64,000 bases of DNA from Macrotis lagotis (taxonomy: Eukaryota > Chordata > Mammalia > Peramelemorphia > Peramelidae), in assembly GCF_037893015.1 (NCBI RefSeq), contig NC_133663.1, positions 220,809,753 to 220,873,752 on the forward strand, in the 5' to 3' direction. Numbering within the stretch: the stretch's first letter is position 1; each line of letters starts with the position of its first letter. The notes below the pieces were generated by a model. That model searched no databases, was not told where the DNA came from, and saw nothing but the letters and a program-made list of their open reading frames with translations. Shown in pieces: positions 21,876-33,398 of this stretch. A program made the translations under genes and the position numbers.

Positions 21876-22498
21876 GTTATTTTAATAAAAAAGACCATTT
21901 TAATCACTTTGGATGAAGTATTCATGAGTCATTTATAATAATTTGGGGGCTAGGCCTCAATATTAATGTAAATCTCTTTATCTGATATTGTCCATTAAGA
22001 ACATATGAAAAGAATGCAGGCAAATGGCTTGATTTCAAGCCTACTTTCTTAGTGTTCTCTGCTGAGGAAATATCTCAAGGTATTCCTGGGACGATTGGCC
22101 TGGAGTTGAGAGTGATTAAAATGTCTGGGGGTAGAAGGAGTGATTTCAAGGGTGGCATCAGTGGTCAAAACCACCCTGAACTGGCTGAGAAGTCCTCCAG
22201 TTGGAAGATTTATCCTGAAGGAGAGGCCAGAGAATAATAGGGTGTCCTAAAGGAGGGAGATTTGGGGTTCCCTCGCCAGGAATTTCCCCCAAATCTTTAA
22301 AGCCGATGGCTGCCTCCACACTTGAGGAGCAAGGCAGCCACTGGCTCACTGAGGTGGTAGATGTCCTGGTGGGTTGAGTTAAAGAGAAAAAAAACTGTGG
22401 TTTGAGGACTGGTTAGAAGAGAGAAAGAACTTTTAAGGAAAAGATTGAGAAGTTATAGTAGGGAAGATTTCTTATTCTTATGACTGTCTGGGACAAAT
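21876..22498. other. Unassigned sequence between SINE and duplication copy 2
   Basis: Somewhat richer in G+C than its surroundings, with a plus-strand ORF at 22052-22237 (63 codons or fewer) that resembles nothing I know. No splice-bounded coiled-coil exon seen. It could be a remnant of an LTR element. Confidence 0.3.
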
Positions 22499-24986
22499 TC
22501 CTTCTTTAAGTTTACCATACTTTTCAATAACTCTACTTATTAAGAATTTGTTCTATATTTTTATATTAATTCTTTTTATATAAATGCAATTTTATTTTAA
22601 CATTAAGCCCAAATCTGCCAATCTATCACTTCTACCCATAGCTCCAAGTTTTTTCCTTTTAGGGGCCAAGCAGAACAAGACTAATCCAATCGTCACTCTT
22701 CAAATGCTTAAAGAGAATTATCATTTCTTCTATTCCCCTCCACCAAGTCACTTCCTTTTATAGCATGATCTTACCATCCTGATTGCGATCATCTAGAAGT
22801 TCCTCGACCTTGTCTATTCATTCCTAAAATGTGTCATCTCAGATTGAATATAATACTCCCGATTTAAACTGAACTTGACTCAGTCCTTCTGGACTCTCCT
22901 AATGGATTCTACAAAAATTCTGATCTTTTAGGCTGTGATCACATATGTTAGGACATGCCAAATAAATAGTTCCAAATTTTAAGGGCATTTCATTCTTCAA
23001 TAGACAGGAAAGAAAAGCCATATGTGCTTTTTGCTCTAATAATAATTAAGATACCATTTATATTCCTCTTACTTTGTGGCTGTGCTAAACACTTTATAGT
23101 TATTATCTCATTTGATGCTCACAAAACTCTGGGAAGCAGTTCAGTGTTGACAGCTGAGACTGGGGTTTTCTTGGGAAAGACACTGGAGTAGTTTGCCATT
23201 TCTTTCACCAGTGGATCAAGGCACAAGGCAAACAGTGCCTTGCCATGGGTCACACAGTTAATGAGTGTCTGAGGTCAGGCTGGAACTCAGGTCTTCCTGA
23301 CTCCAAACCATTGCTCAATTCATTGAATCATCTAGCTGTCTCTTTCTCACTGGTAAGATGACTTAATTCCAAGCTATTTGGTGCAGCTTCTACAAAATAA
23401 ATGGAAATAATAGAGCAAAGGAATCCATGTGGTGGACATTCCCTCATCCCTGAGTTGTTCTAAAACAGTAGCTACCATTTATATCAGATGCCTCAGAGTA
23501 TCTATCATCTGAGGAAAGTACTTCCCCACCCCACTCCAAGAAGTTCTCATTTTTTTCTTTCTCCTCTCCCTTTCAATTTTTCCTCTTGTTTCCTCTCCCT
23601 ATCCTGTATCTCAGGACAGCCAGTGGTATCTTTTCAACATTACTTCACCAGATTAGAAGTTATGGACTCCAATTCAAGAAGTTTTAAATGCCATTTAACA
23701 CGAATTTTCTAAGTGGTGCTATTGCTGAGTCATATTTCCATCTTGTTACAATTGTGTGTGAGCCTATTTCGGGTTTTCTTAGGAAAGATCATGGTTTGCC
23801 GTTTCCTTTTCCAACTTGTTTTATAGATGACAAACTGAAGTTAGTAGAGGAAAGAAAAAGGAAGGGAAAAGGAAAAGAGAAGGGGGAAAGGAAAAGGAAG
23901 AGGAAAATGAAAGGAAAGGAAGAAACCAAAAAAAATGGAAAAGGATTGGAAAGTAAAAGGAAAGGGAAGGAAAGGGAAAGGAGTGAGGAAAGGGAAAGGA
24001 AAGAGAAGGAAGAAACTAAGCAACACCCCAAAAAATACTTATGAGGTTCTTAAGGGTCCAAAAAGGATAGAGGAAGTAATGACATTGTCTAGATCAAATC
24101 CCTTCTCAGGAATTTGAGGAAGGATATTTCCCATCTCAAAAAAAGTTCATCCCTTGACTATTAGCGTCCAGTTATAGATAGGGCAGAAAAATGAGGATGA
24201 AAAAGAGGGAATATATTTCAAGAGATATCTAATCCAATCTAGGAAGTGCTTCATTCAAGATAACAGACAGCCAGTTCTTTAGCTATACCCTGCTTTGAAA
24301 ATTCTAGAAAAGATTCCATTTCTATGATGAGGGTAGTTAATATATGTCTAGGAGATTATCACCTAGATTCTTTTTTTTTTGCCAGAACTCTGAGTTCATT
24401 GGTATAAGGAACTCACAGCAAGACATATCATCTTTCAATGAAGATCAATTTTTTCTTTTCCCATTCAGTCTTAGCGAGGGATACCAAAGGTCACAGGACT
24501 GGTTGCTTTCGAAGTAGGGACTACACAGGGATCTTTTTTTTTTTTTCTTCAAGGCCAATAAATCAATCAAAAAGTATTTACTAAGTACCTGGCACTTGGT
24601 TATTGATACAAAGATTAAAGAAATCCCTAAATATAGTGGGTTTACATCCATGTACAATAAGTCATGATCTCCATTTGTAGAGAAAAGAATATTGATAGTA
24701 CACTTGCAGATGACTTCCAGAATTGAAAATTACAGTATAAGTTAAGAGATTCATGCTAAGGCATGCTGTGGTCCCAAGTTATAGATTTACTTTCATTCTG
24801 GGTAAAGATGACCATGAGCTTTCAACCCAGCAATTTAGGAAATAGTCACCTTCCTAAATCTGAGATAATTGGGCTTATGTTCATAATTATTAATTCCTGT
24901 ACCTCTCTCCTCAGACCCAACTTTCTTTTCCTTCCTTCCTTCCTTTTCTTTTCTTTTCCTTCCCCTCTTTCTCTTGCTCAATAAAT
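22499..24986 (+). repeat. 2.5 kb direct duplication, copy 2
   Basis: Direct copy of 8318-10827. Both boundaries are sharp: on the left homology begins at 'ccttctttaagttta' and on the right it ends at 'ctcttgctcaataaat', after which the two loci differ. There is no poly-A tail at the end and the copy contains several older repeats (CR1/L3 remnant, SINE mosaics, GA tract at 23846-24018), so duplication at the DNA level is more likely than retrotransposition. The left boundary cuts into the CR1/L3 remnant. Confidence 0.88.
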
Positions 24987-26046
24987 TAACCTGACTCTCT
25001 TGACTTCCTTGGATTTACTTCCCCAAAACCTTTTTCAAATTAAAATAGCATTTCTTTCTATGATTTCTTTATTTAACATATTTAGTAATTTTCATCATCT
25101 CTTTTCCCGTCTAACTTCAAAATAAGATCCCTTTTACACTTATTCTACTAGGTCTTCATGAAACAAATCTATTATTAATTAATCCCTTTTTCTGAATAAA
25201 TTCCCTTTTTGCTCCCATTTCTCTCCCATGGTTGAGAGATAACAAACCAAAAAAAAAAAAATAGATCATACAAGTGCAAGGAGAAAAGTAGCAGGGAGGG
25301 GGAGGAGGGAGAGGAAGAGAAAGCATTCTACATTCTAGCAACACATTACAGTGAAAAGGTGGGGAAAAGAAAAAAGTCAACAGCATTTTATCATTTTCTC
25401 CACTTTCCCTGATATTTTAGTTCCTTATTCCAGTTACTAAGTTTAAGTCACAAGGGACTGTCTCCCAGCAGTTCAGGGAGAGATTGCAATAATTTACTGT
25501 TGCAGTTGGATTTGACCCTCCCATTTTTACAGCCTAATGCTGTCTCTTGGAATTTCTCCTAGGAAGATTTATTTATTTACTTTGTTTAAACCCCAGGGCT
25601 CTCAGCTGGCGCTTCCAGACCCTTTTGATTTGCCCTACAGACTCCCAGAATCTCTTCCAGCAGATTCCCTGACAGTTCTATGGACTCTAACCCCCAGGAA
25701 TTGGCCCTATGGACTCTAACTACATGGCCTCAGCAATTTAATTGCCTGGCCGTATTTCCTTCTTAGTCCTTTTTTCTGTACCAAATTAATGGGATGACAA
25801 AGGGTGGGTCACTTAGGATACTGTACATAAATTCCTGGATCTTCTCCTGTGCCCTCTCTTAGTCTTGCCTCCAGAGGTCTTCTGGCTTTAAGTTTTGCTC
25901 AAGCTAAGTCTCTCTTCAGGTTCTTTCCCTCACTCCTCAAGGGATCTACCTGAGCACTTAATCACAAATTGCTGAAAACATCCCAGCATGGTGCCTGCTT
26001 GTGTTTATGCCCAAGAAAGTCTCAGGGAGGGGGTTAAGATTCCCAT
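24987..26046. other. Unassigned block, partly LTR-like
   Basis: Starts AT-rich with A and T runs; from about 25440 it becomes pyrimidine-rich and richer in G+C. The 25840-25960 part (cttctcctgtgccctctct, ttccctcactcctcaaggg) has the flavour of a retroviral LTR, but I can assign neither ends nor family. No host exon recognised. Confidence 0.25.
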
Positions 26047-26049
26047 AAA

Positions 26050-26729
26050 CTGGTGGTATAAAAATCCATTAAAAAAAACCAGAGAGACTATTCTGAGCAA
26101 AAAGAAAAGTTTATTTTGGCTTTTCTTGTGAAAAGAGCATACTCCAAGTCTCACAAAGGTAGTGAAGATCAAGGAGCTGCCTGGAGGTGACAATCAATCA
26201 AGATTTTATGGCTTAGCAAGACTGCCTCCTCCATAGCCTCCTCTCTTCCAACCTGATTAAGGTTTGCAGAGTTACAAACTCTACGTGAAAAATCCACCCA
26301 TCCAGCACTAAAAGGAATAGAATGTTTTCAAAGAATATTACTTCACCATCCAGATGGTGAGGGTATCAGAAGATGATTTCAAATGACATTCTGTTATCTA
26401 TCTAAATGAATTAATGTCTGAGTATGCAAAGTCTTCAAAAAAAAACTCTATTACCTTCTTTGTTTAGTACTTATCAAACTAGAGAAGGCAGGCTACTGTT
26501 CTCCCAGTCTATTATCAAATAGGTAACTAAGACTGCAAGGTCTCTTCTCTGGAAGTATTCCATTATTTCCTTCCCTAACAGAATCAATGCAAGGTCTTTC
26601 TGGAAATAGTCCATTATTTCACTTCCAAATAGAATCAGAAGGGTGTGTGACTGAGAAGGCAAGGCCTCTCTCCCTCTTCTAAGAATAGCCTAAGGGTAAT
26701 AGTCTGTCTTTGTTTTAATGATTTCTTTT
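26050..26729 (-). mobile_element. Retroviral LTR remnant, antisense (same family as 59180-59994)
   Basis: Inverted relative to, and clearly homologous with, the LTR at 59180-59994: shared text includes 'ttctgagcaaaaagaaaag' (reverse), the polyadenylation-signal region, 'catccagatggtgag' and 'gaagtattccattattt'. The end bearing the start of U3 is missing, with an antisense SINE at that edge (26730-26881). No internal retroviral sequence was recognised beside it. Family not named; diverged, so an old insertion. Confidence 0.7.
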
Positions 26730-26881
26730 TTTTTTTTAGGTTTTTGTAAGGCAAATTGGGTTAAGTGACTTGCCCAAGGCCATACAGCTAGATAATTATT
26801 AAGTGTCTGAGACCAGATTTGAACCCAGGTACTCCTGACTACAGAGCTGGTACTCTATCCACTGCACCACCCAGCCGCCCT
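26730..26881 (-). mobile_element. Marsupial tRNA-derived SINE, antisense
   Basis: Runs from a T run and 'aggtttttgtaaggcaaat' to 'ccacccagccgccc'. Lies at the edge of the LTR remnant. Confidence 0.88.
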
Positions 26882-26964
26882 GACATTAACACACTATTCA
26901 CAATGATCCAATGAGAGAATAAAGTGGAGAAAAGAGGCATTGAAGGACTAGAGAAAATCAAACA

Positions 26965-28125
26965 TAGGTCCCATTTTCAAAAAGAGTAAGAGGATAAATG
27001 CTTGAAACTGATGACAAGAAGCTTGCCGTAAATTTAAAGAAAAATTTGAGAATGAATTATTAAAAAAAGCTTTATGAGCACTTTGAAGAGAGCAGTGATT
27101 ACTACAAGTTAGCAAAAAACCCCCAGGATCTTCAACGTTGGGTTGGAAGCTCACCATTGCAGGCATCCTGCTCTAATTGTCTCCACTACTGATACCATCC
27201 TGCATAGCCAGTGGGTTATCTTTTACCTTTTTCTTTCTCTCTTTGACCTCACCAGTATAACCCACCCCCAAACTTGTTTGAACTGATTTATCACTAAAAT
27301 AGCTTAAGTGAGTTAGCAGTTACCAACCTTAATTCCTTCTGGTGAAAAGGAAGGCCATTATCTACCCTGCCTAAGGTATCCTACTAGTCTCTGGCATTAT
27401 CTGTCATTTTACCTACTTTCATATCCTCAGTACTCCAGGTAGATACCTTGCCATTTTCCCTGACTTATTCCATGCCTGAACTTCTAAGATTTCAAGTCTT
27501 TTCATTTACCTAATAACTGAACTTTATGTATTATCTCCTCCAATTAAAGTATGATTGCCTTGAGAAGACTTCTCAGTAAACATGACTCCTGACTGACTGA
27601 GAGAAAGCTGAGCTATACTACTTGCATGGGGTGAGGAGATGCAGAATCTTTTCACCTGACTGGAAGATTCCACAAGAGGTAGCCAAGAGAGTAAAGCTTG
27701 GTCTTTTTGAATGGCAGAAAGATCTCTCTAGAATCACAGAGACTGGCCCCTAACTTATAGCTCCTGAAATCCTAGAGATTGTTATTAACTTCACCTTCCC
27801 CATCTCTGAGGAGATATGATGAAAATAAGTAATGTGATTAGGTAGACACAGAGGCATTGTGATATATTGCAAGTTGATTGAATGCTAGAATTTGATTGGA
27901 ACCAGGAAGATTATAAAATAAGAGATCATGTCAACCTGTAGAGACATTTATAGTGAAATGCTTCTCCTTGACTCTGTCCCAATCATTTTTATTAATGAAT
28001 TGGATAAGGCACAAGTGGGATTCTTAATTAAATTTGTGGATAACATGAAACAGGGAGGAATAACTAGTATATTAGATTGCAGAACTGGTTTACTCAATGA
28101 TCTCCTGAAATTCTAGGACTATAGA
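26965..28125 (+). repeat. CR1/L3-clade LINE reverse-transcriptase remnants
   Basis: Two pieces of one old CR1/L3 element. At 26965-27170 the text 'gaaactgatgacaagaagc' and 'gagcactttgaagagagcag' matches the linker before the RT domain. At 27930-28120 the frame contains IIFINELDKAQVGFLIKFVD, the family's 'NIFINDLDKG...IKFADD' segment, with the catalytic ADD changed to VDN. Between them is unassigned sequence with an L2-like patch near 27530. Dead. Confidence 0.6.
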
Positions 28126-28304
28126 AAAAGGTCTAATCTTAGTTCCAGAGAACTAATAGCAAAACATGCTTACTCCTGTGGTATATAGACCACACAGTTC
28201 TTTCACTGGTTTATTTTAGTTATTTCTCCCACTTTATTGTAAAAGAGAATTTTGGTGGGGGTACATAATAGATGTTTTAATGTGGTTATTAAAAGCATTG
28301 ATAG

Positions 28305-28458
28305 GGGGCTGCTAGGTTGCTAAGTGGATAAAGCAATGGCCCTGGAGTCAGGAGTACCTGGATTCAAATGTGATCTCAGACACTTAATAATTACCTAGCT
28401 GTGTGGCCTTGGGAAAGCCACTTAACCATATTTGCCTTGCAACCCCCCCCCAAAGAAA
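28305..28458 (+). mobile_element. Marsupial tRNA-derived SINE
   Basis: Sense copy with a diverged head (gggggctgctaggttgc), the usual 'ataattacctagctgtg' body and a C-interrupted tail (cccccccccc aaag). Confidence 0.84.
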
Positions 28459-29930
28459 ACATGAAAGCATTTATAAGGATTTATAGATAAACAAATATAG
28501 TATGATGTGAAGACACACAGCTAGAAAGGAAATTAGGTGGAAAAATATTTGGAGATTTAAATGTATTACAAACTCAATATAAGTAAATATTGTGGTTTAA
28601 CAGACAAAAACACTCCTTTCTTAATCTTATTCTATCCTTTTCAATGACTCTCCTTTATACAGGAGCCCAGGACTCTTAATTCAGTTGGAAAATCTGATAA
28701 GCTAATTTCTATCAAAGTGTTCCAAATATTTACATGTCTTAAGCATTTGTACTTAAAAAAAATTTCAACCCTTTACTCAAATCAGAGGGCAATATTTACT
28801 CTAAAAGACTTTGACCTTCTGGTACTGTAGATTATGGAAGATAGGGAATATTTCTGATATTCCTTTAATTGTTCTACTCATACAATTGCTTAACCAATCT
28901 ATTCATAAGGATCCTGGTTTTTCAGTTACAGTTACTTTAGGGGGAATCATAAAACTATACATAAAAATTTCATTTTAATTCACTTTAACTTTTAAAAAAA
29001 TCACCTTCAGTGGAATTAGGGTAAATGGAAAGGAGGTGAATGGGTATCTGGAAATCAATAAGTATGAATGTACTTGCTTGTTTTTGTGTAACAATGGGAG
29101 ATTACTTGAGGTGGAATTAAATGAGGTCTGAGCAATGAATAATTTGAAAAGTAGAAATATGGAATACCCATGATGTTTCTGAGGGAAAGAAAGGAGGAAA
29201 TAGTGAAGTGTTAGAGTAGATAGACACCAATTAACTTTTGGGACTTTCAATCTTCTGTTGGTGAGTCAGGACCAGGTTGCTGAGAGGCCTCTGGCAGTGA
29301 GAAGAAGAGATAGCACGCAATTTATCTTTCACAAAGATAGTTCAAAATTTTCTTATTTTTATATTGGTGAATACATTTACTGTAATTTATTTCTGAAATG
29401 ACCTATATGCTTTTAATTTATGACAAAAAGACAAATACAAATCTGTATCCATTTTCTTATTGATGAGATAGTGGTTATCTTTTTCAGTTTTATTTCTCTA
29501 CAGAAAGAGAACATGGGATTTCAGAATCTTATATCTCAAATAGGAATAATATTTGTTAGCCAGCTCTTATCGTATTACAATATGCTATGTCCAAACTAGT
29601 GCAAGACATAGTCCCAATTCCCTTCAGCCCTGCATAGACATATAAGGATTAAAAGAGAATCTCATTCTCTTGGTTACAGAAATTAAGATAAGTTTATCCT
29701 GAACCACAAACATTGCTCCATAAAGGCAGTTGATATTGTACAGACAGGGCTGAATTGTTCAGTACCATGGCCAGCAACCATACAATTGCTGATGGGTGTT
29801 GTCTGTAATCTAAGGGTTCCAAGGAATCTCCAAATGTTTAATAAAAAATGTCTTAAGCAATCCAATTATAAACTGTATGGTCCTCTATGCTGAATACTAA
29901 ATTATCCTTAGTTATAGAACATGTTGTACA
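28459..29930. other. Sequence without recognised gene or repeat
   Basis: AT-rich. Minus-strand ORFs at 28975-29250 and 29683-29865 lack coiled-coil character and acceptor/donor pairs, so I do not call them exons. Confidence 0.35.
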
Positions 29931-29934
29931 ATTG

Positions 29935-30150
29935 TTTCAGTCATGTTGGACCCCTCATAATTCTGTTTAGGGCTTTCTTGGCAAAGAGACAGGAATGGTT
30001 TGTCTTTTCTTTTTCCAGATCATTTAACAGATGAGGAACTGAGGCAAAACAGGGTTAAGTGACTTGTCCAGCTAATAAGATTTGAGGCCACATTTGAACT
30101 CAGGAAGATGACTGTCCCTGTCTCAGGTCTGGTTGCCCTTATACCCAGAA
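29935..30150 (-). repeat. RTE-tailed SINE, antisense
   Basis: 'tttcagtcatgttggacccc', 'ggctttcttggcaaagagac', 'aacagatgaggaactgagg' and 'ttgaactcaggaagatgac' follow the same order as the copies at 4.9, 20.4 and 49.2 kb. Confidence 0.65.
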
Positions 30151-30330
30151 AATTCATTTCCTCTAGAGGGGATTTCTTTCCTTCAGGAAACTGGAAATAA
30201 ACTGCAATTGCTTAACTGTCTTGATACTCAGGTTATGAATTTTTAAACTAGAGATTAACATTTGCCTCTGAAATAACTTGATGTGGTGAATTGTCTATTT
30301 AGTCAAATTGAATCTTTAGTGAGAGAAAGG

Positions 30331-30364
30331 GGAAGGAAGGAAGGAAGGAAGGAAGGAAGGAAGG
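30331..30364. repeat. (GGAA)n microsatellite
   Basis: About eight perfect ggaa units. Confidence 0.94.
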
Positions 30365-30589
30365 CAGGCAAGAAAAAAAGAGAAAAGTGGAAAATGTTTA
30401 ATTTATATCCCTAAACAAATATTACTGAATAGTAGATCTTTTGGGTAGCTTAAGAGATCACTATTTTGTGGACAAAAACATTGTCCCACAGTAGCAGAAC
30501 TGGGATTCTAAACTAGGCCTCCTAAGAGTGGTTGGCACTCTTTTCACTCTATTATGCTGCCTCTAAATGAAAAAGCAACCAAAACTATT

Positions 30590-30880
30590 GAATTAGTTAG
30601 GACTTTAATGGGTCATGTCTAATTCCTATCTTAAGCATGAATTCCCTCAACAATATGTCAAGGGGCCATCTATACTTTGTTTAAAGATTTCCAAAGATAG
30701 GGAGCTCATTACTTCTAAAGTAGTAACCATCTTGTAGATTCTTAATTCTTCCCTTTGGTACTAAGTAAAACACTACTTCCTGATGGCAATCCTTTAAATA
30801 TTTGAATTAGCCAAAAACCCCTCAAAACTCTCCTGAATCGTCTCTTCTCCAAGCAAACATTCAAAAGCACACAGAAAGTT
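30590..30880 (-). repeat. CR1/L3-clade LINE 3' region, antisense
   Basis: 'agggagctcattacttct', 'aagtaaaacactacttcct', 'gcaatcctttaaatatttg' and 'cgtctcttctccaagcaaac' follow the antisense CR1/L3 text; preceding ~100 bases are MIR-like. Confidence 0.55.
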
Positions 30881-31139
30881 AGTAAAAGTACCAGAACTTA
30901 AACCTATCTTTTAAAGCCTAATCCAATACTTTTTCATGGGGTATGGAATAAAATCTATACATTATCTTTTCCTGGTGATTTAGCATACCTGATTAGATTA
31001 ATAGTATAATCCTAGGTTAAATAATAGAATCAGAATATTTTAGGTTTTTTTTAATGTACAATGCATAGAGTATCTTTGATTAACTGCTAACTTTAAAGTT
31101 GGACAGCCATTGGCCTTTCCTTAATAAGATGAGAAATAG

Positions 31140-31290
31140 GGGCAGCTAGGTGGTGCAGTGCATAGAGCACCAGCCCTAGAGTCAGGCGTACCTGAACTCA
31201 AATGTGACCTCAGATACTTAATAATTACCTAGCTGTATGGCCTTGGGCAAGCCACTTAAACCCACTGCCTTCCAAAAAAAACCTAAAAAA
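31140..31290 (+). mobile_element. Marsupial tRNA-derived SINE with perfect target duplication
   Basis: Complete sense copy, 'gggcagctaggtggtgcag' to an aaaaaaaacctaaaaaa tail. The 17-base word aataagatgagaaatag is repeated exactly at 31123-31139 and 31291-31307, so the insertion is comparatively young. Confidence 0.93.
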
Positions 31291-31629
31291 AATAAGATGA
31301 GAAATAGAGTGAACATTTTAAGACTTTTTACCCCTTACTTCCTTGCCACTTGTCTAAGAGGACATTTTATTGCTGAGTTCTAGTCATTTCATTTAGAATA
31401 TTAGCAAAAAAAATATTGATGAAGTGAATGAGTCTATATTAACTGGGTATCTCTATAGTTAGAGGCTGTCACATAACACATCATAAGTATTAAATTCAAA
31501 TTAAAAAATTAAAATTCTGTTTTAATTTTAATTGGAAGAAAATGTTTCATTATTAATTGCTTCAGAGTTGTTAGTAATAAAATCAAAGATCATATCTGTG
31601 CAAGGATTCAAAGAATCTTAATTCTAATG

Positions 31630-31960
31630 ACTTTTACAAGAAGGTTTGAAGAAAAGGAGTTGTGGAAGACACAGTCGCTTTAGCTATGGGGAGATGGACA
31701 TCCAACATGGAGATCCTTTTTGGTAGGCATTCAAGAATGTTGACTAGATTCGTTTTGATTACAAAACATACCTCAGCTTCATGGTATTCCCTTTCACTGT
31801 GATCCCTCCAGAAAAATGTGAATCCAGCTATGACTTCAGTAAGCTGGCCTTCATTTCCCAGCCTAGTTTCACTCAGGCCTGCTATTTGGATACTAAACCT
31901 GCTGAGTTCTCTTGTGACAAGACCTGTTTGTCTTTCAGGTCTATTGGATCTTGTGTTATC
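31630..31960 (-). mobile_element. RTE-clade LINE, inverted 5' piece (endonuclease)
   Basis: The minus strand encodes the N-terminal part of the RTE AP-endonuclease: NRPERQTGLVTRELSRFSIQ, then IAGLSETRLGNEGQLTEV, GFTFFWRDHSE and AEVCFVIKTNLV. The SETR and FFW...GFAI-type blocks are typical of this LINE group. It breaks off after the first third of the domain. The piece points opposite to the RT piece that starts about 90 bases to its right. Confidence 0.78.
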
Positions 31961-32039
31961 TATGAGTGTGCCCATGTATTGCTCATCCAAAAACTGACTG
32001 AAATTTTCCAGGTTATATGGCATGAAGAGGTTATCCCCC

Positions 32040-32940
32040 CCAAGAATTCAGGGTTGCATCCATCATCCATCTCTATAAAGGCAAAGGGAATAGATTCTCC
32101 TGTGACAATCACAGGCGTATTTCTCCTGTATTCATGGCTGGTAAGATTCTTGCCAGAGTCCTCAATAGGCTGGTTCTTCACCTGGAAGTTGGTCATCTTC
32201 TTGAGAGCCAATTTGGCTTCAGAAAGGGTAGAGGAACAATCAATGTGTTTGCTGCCTGATAACTCCAGGAAAAATGCCAGGAACAGCACAAATGTATACA
32301 TTTGTAGATCTGACCAAGAACTTTGATACCATCAGTCATGAGGGTTTATGGAAAAATTATGTCCAGCGAAGTTAATCAGTATTATATGTGAGTTCCATGA
32401 CAACATGCTAGCCCGGGGTTCTGGATAGTGGACAATGCTCTAGAGATTTCCCATTTGCCAATTGAGTAAAACAAGGATGTGTCCTTGTTCCCATGATTTT
32501 CAGCATGGTGTTTTCAGCCATGTTATCAAACACCTTTACTGAGCATGAACATGGCCTCAAGGTCAGATTGATGGCACATTCTTTAACTTGAAAAGTCTTG
32601 TAAGCCTAGACCAAAGTGGAGGTAATATTGGTGCATGATCTTCTGTTTGAAGATGATTGTGCCCTCAATGCAGACTCTGAAGCTGAGTTGTAACAAAATA
32701 TGGATAGATTCTCTGCTGCTTGTGTTCATTTTGGTCCTACAATGAACATCAAGAAAACCCAAGTGCTCCATCAGTCAGCACCACACCATCCATATGTGGA
32801 ACCATCAATTACAGCAAAAGGAGAAGTTCTGAGCACTGTGGACAAGTTCACCTACCTTGGCAGTGTCCTTGCCAGGGAGATTCACATTGACAATTAAGTC
32901 AACAATATAGCATTACCAAGCTAGCTCAGTATTTGGGAGG
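32040..32940 (+). mobile_element. RTE-clade LINE, RT piece in sense
   Basis: In sense the text encodes the middle of the reverse transcriptase: near 32100 CDNHRRIS, then MAGKILARVLNRLVLHLE and SQFGFRKGRGTINVFAA; a degenerate YVDLTKAFDT block near 32300; VKQGC at about 32460; LLFEDDCALNA near 32650 (catalytic FADD changed to FEDD); and 32700-32897 MDRFSAACVHFGPTMNIKKT to VDKFTYLGSVLA. Several frame changes make it dead. It ends at the start of L1-B and its 3' part is missing. Confidence 0.78.
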
Positions 32941-33398
32941 TTCTGAAATAAAGTGTGGGAGCACTGGGCAAAAAGTGTGGGAATATCGGGCGACTTCTGC
33001 CAGAGTAAGCACATGGAGCTCAGCCCTCAGGGAATGCAGCAAGCAGTGTGGTCTTTTGGCAGCCCAGATCCGGAAACAGAAGCAGGCAGAGCTGGTAAGC
33101 AGGAGCCTCCAGGGCATGAGTACATTGAGCTGAAGGAGGGGAGCAAAGAGAGACTGCCTAGCTCTGTCCACTGCCTCTAGAACAGGACTCTGGGCCTCTG
33201 AAAACATTCAGATCCTTTTCACAGTCTAGGATCCCCCATAGAACAGCAGCCGCCCCCCCACCTCAGCCCCATGGCAGAGTGGGGCATGTATGGTCATTCA
33301 CAGACCAGGAGGGAGGATAGAACTTCACACACTGAGACCCTTGTGGGAGTGTCCCAAAAGCTCAGGAAGCACCCCAAAACCAGGCCCAGGCTGGGAAA

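Noticed and set aside
31781-32326. Plus-strand ORF of 181 codons
   Set aside because: It crosses the RTE inversion point and reads the endonuclease part in antisense, so it is not a real protein.
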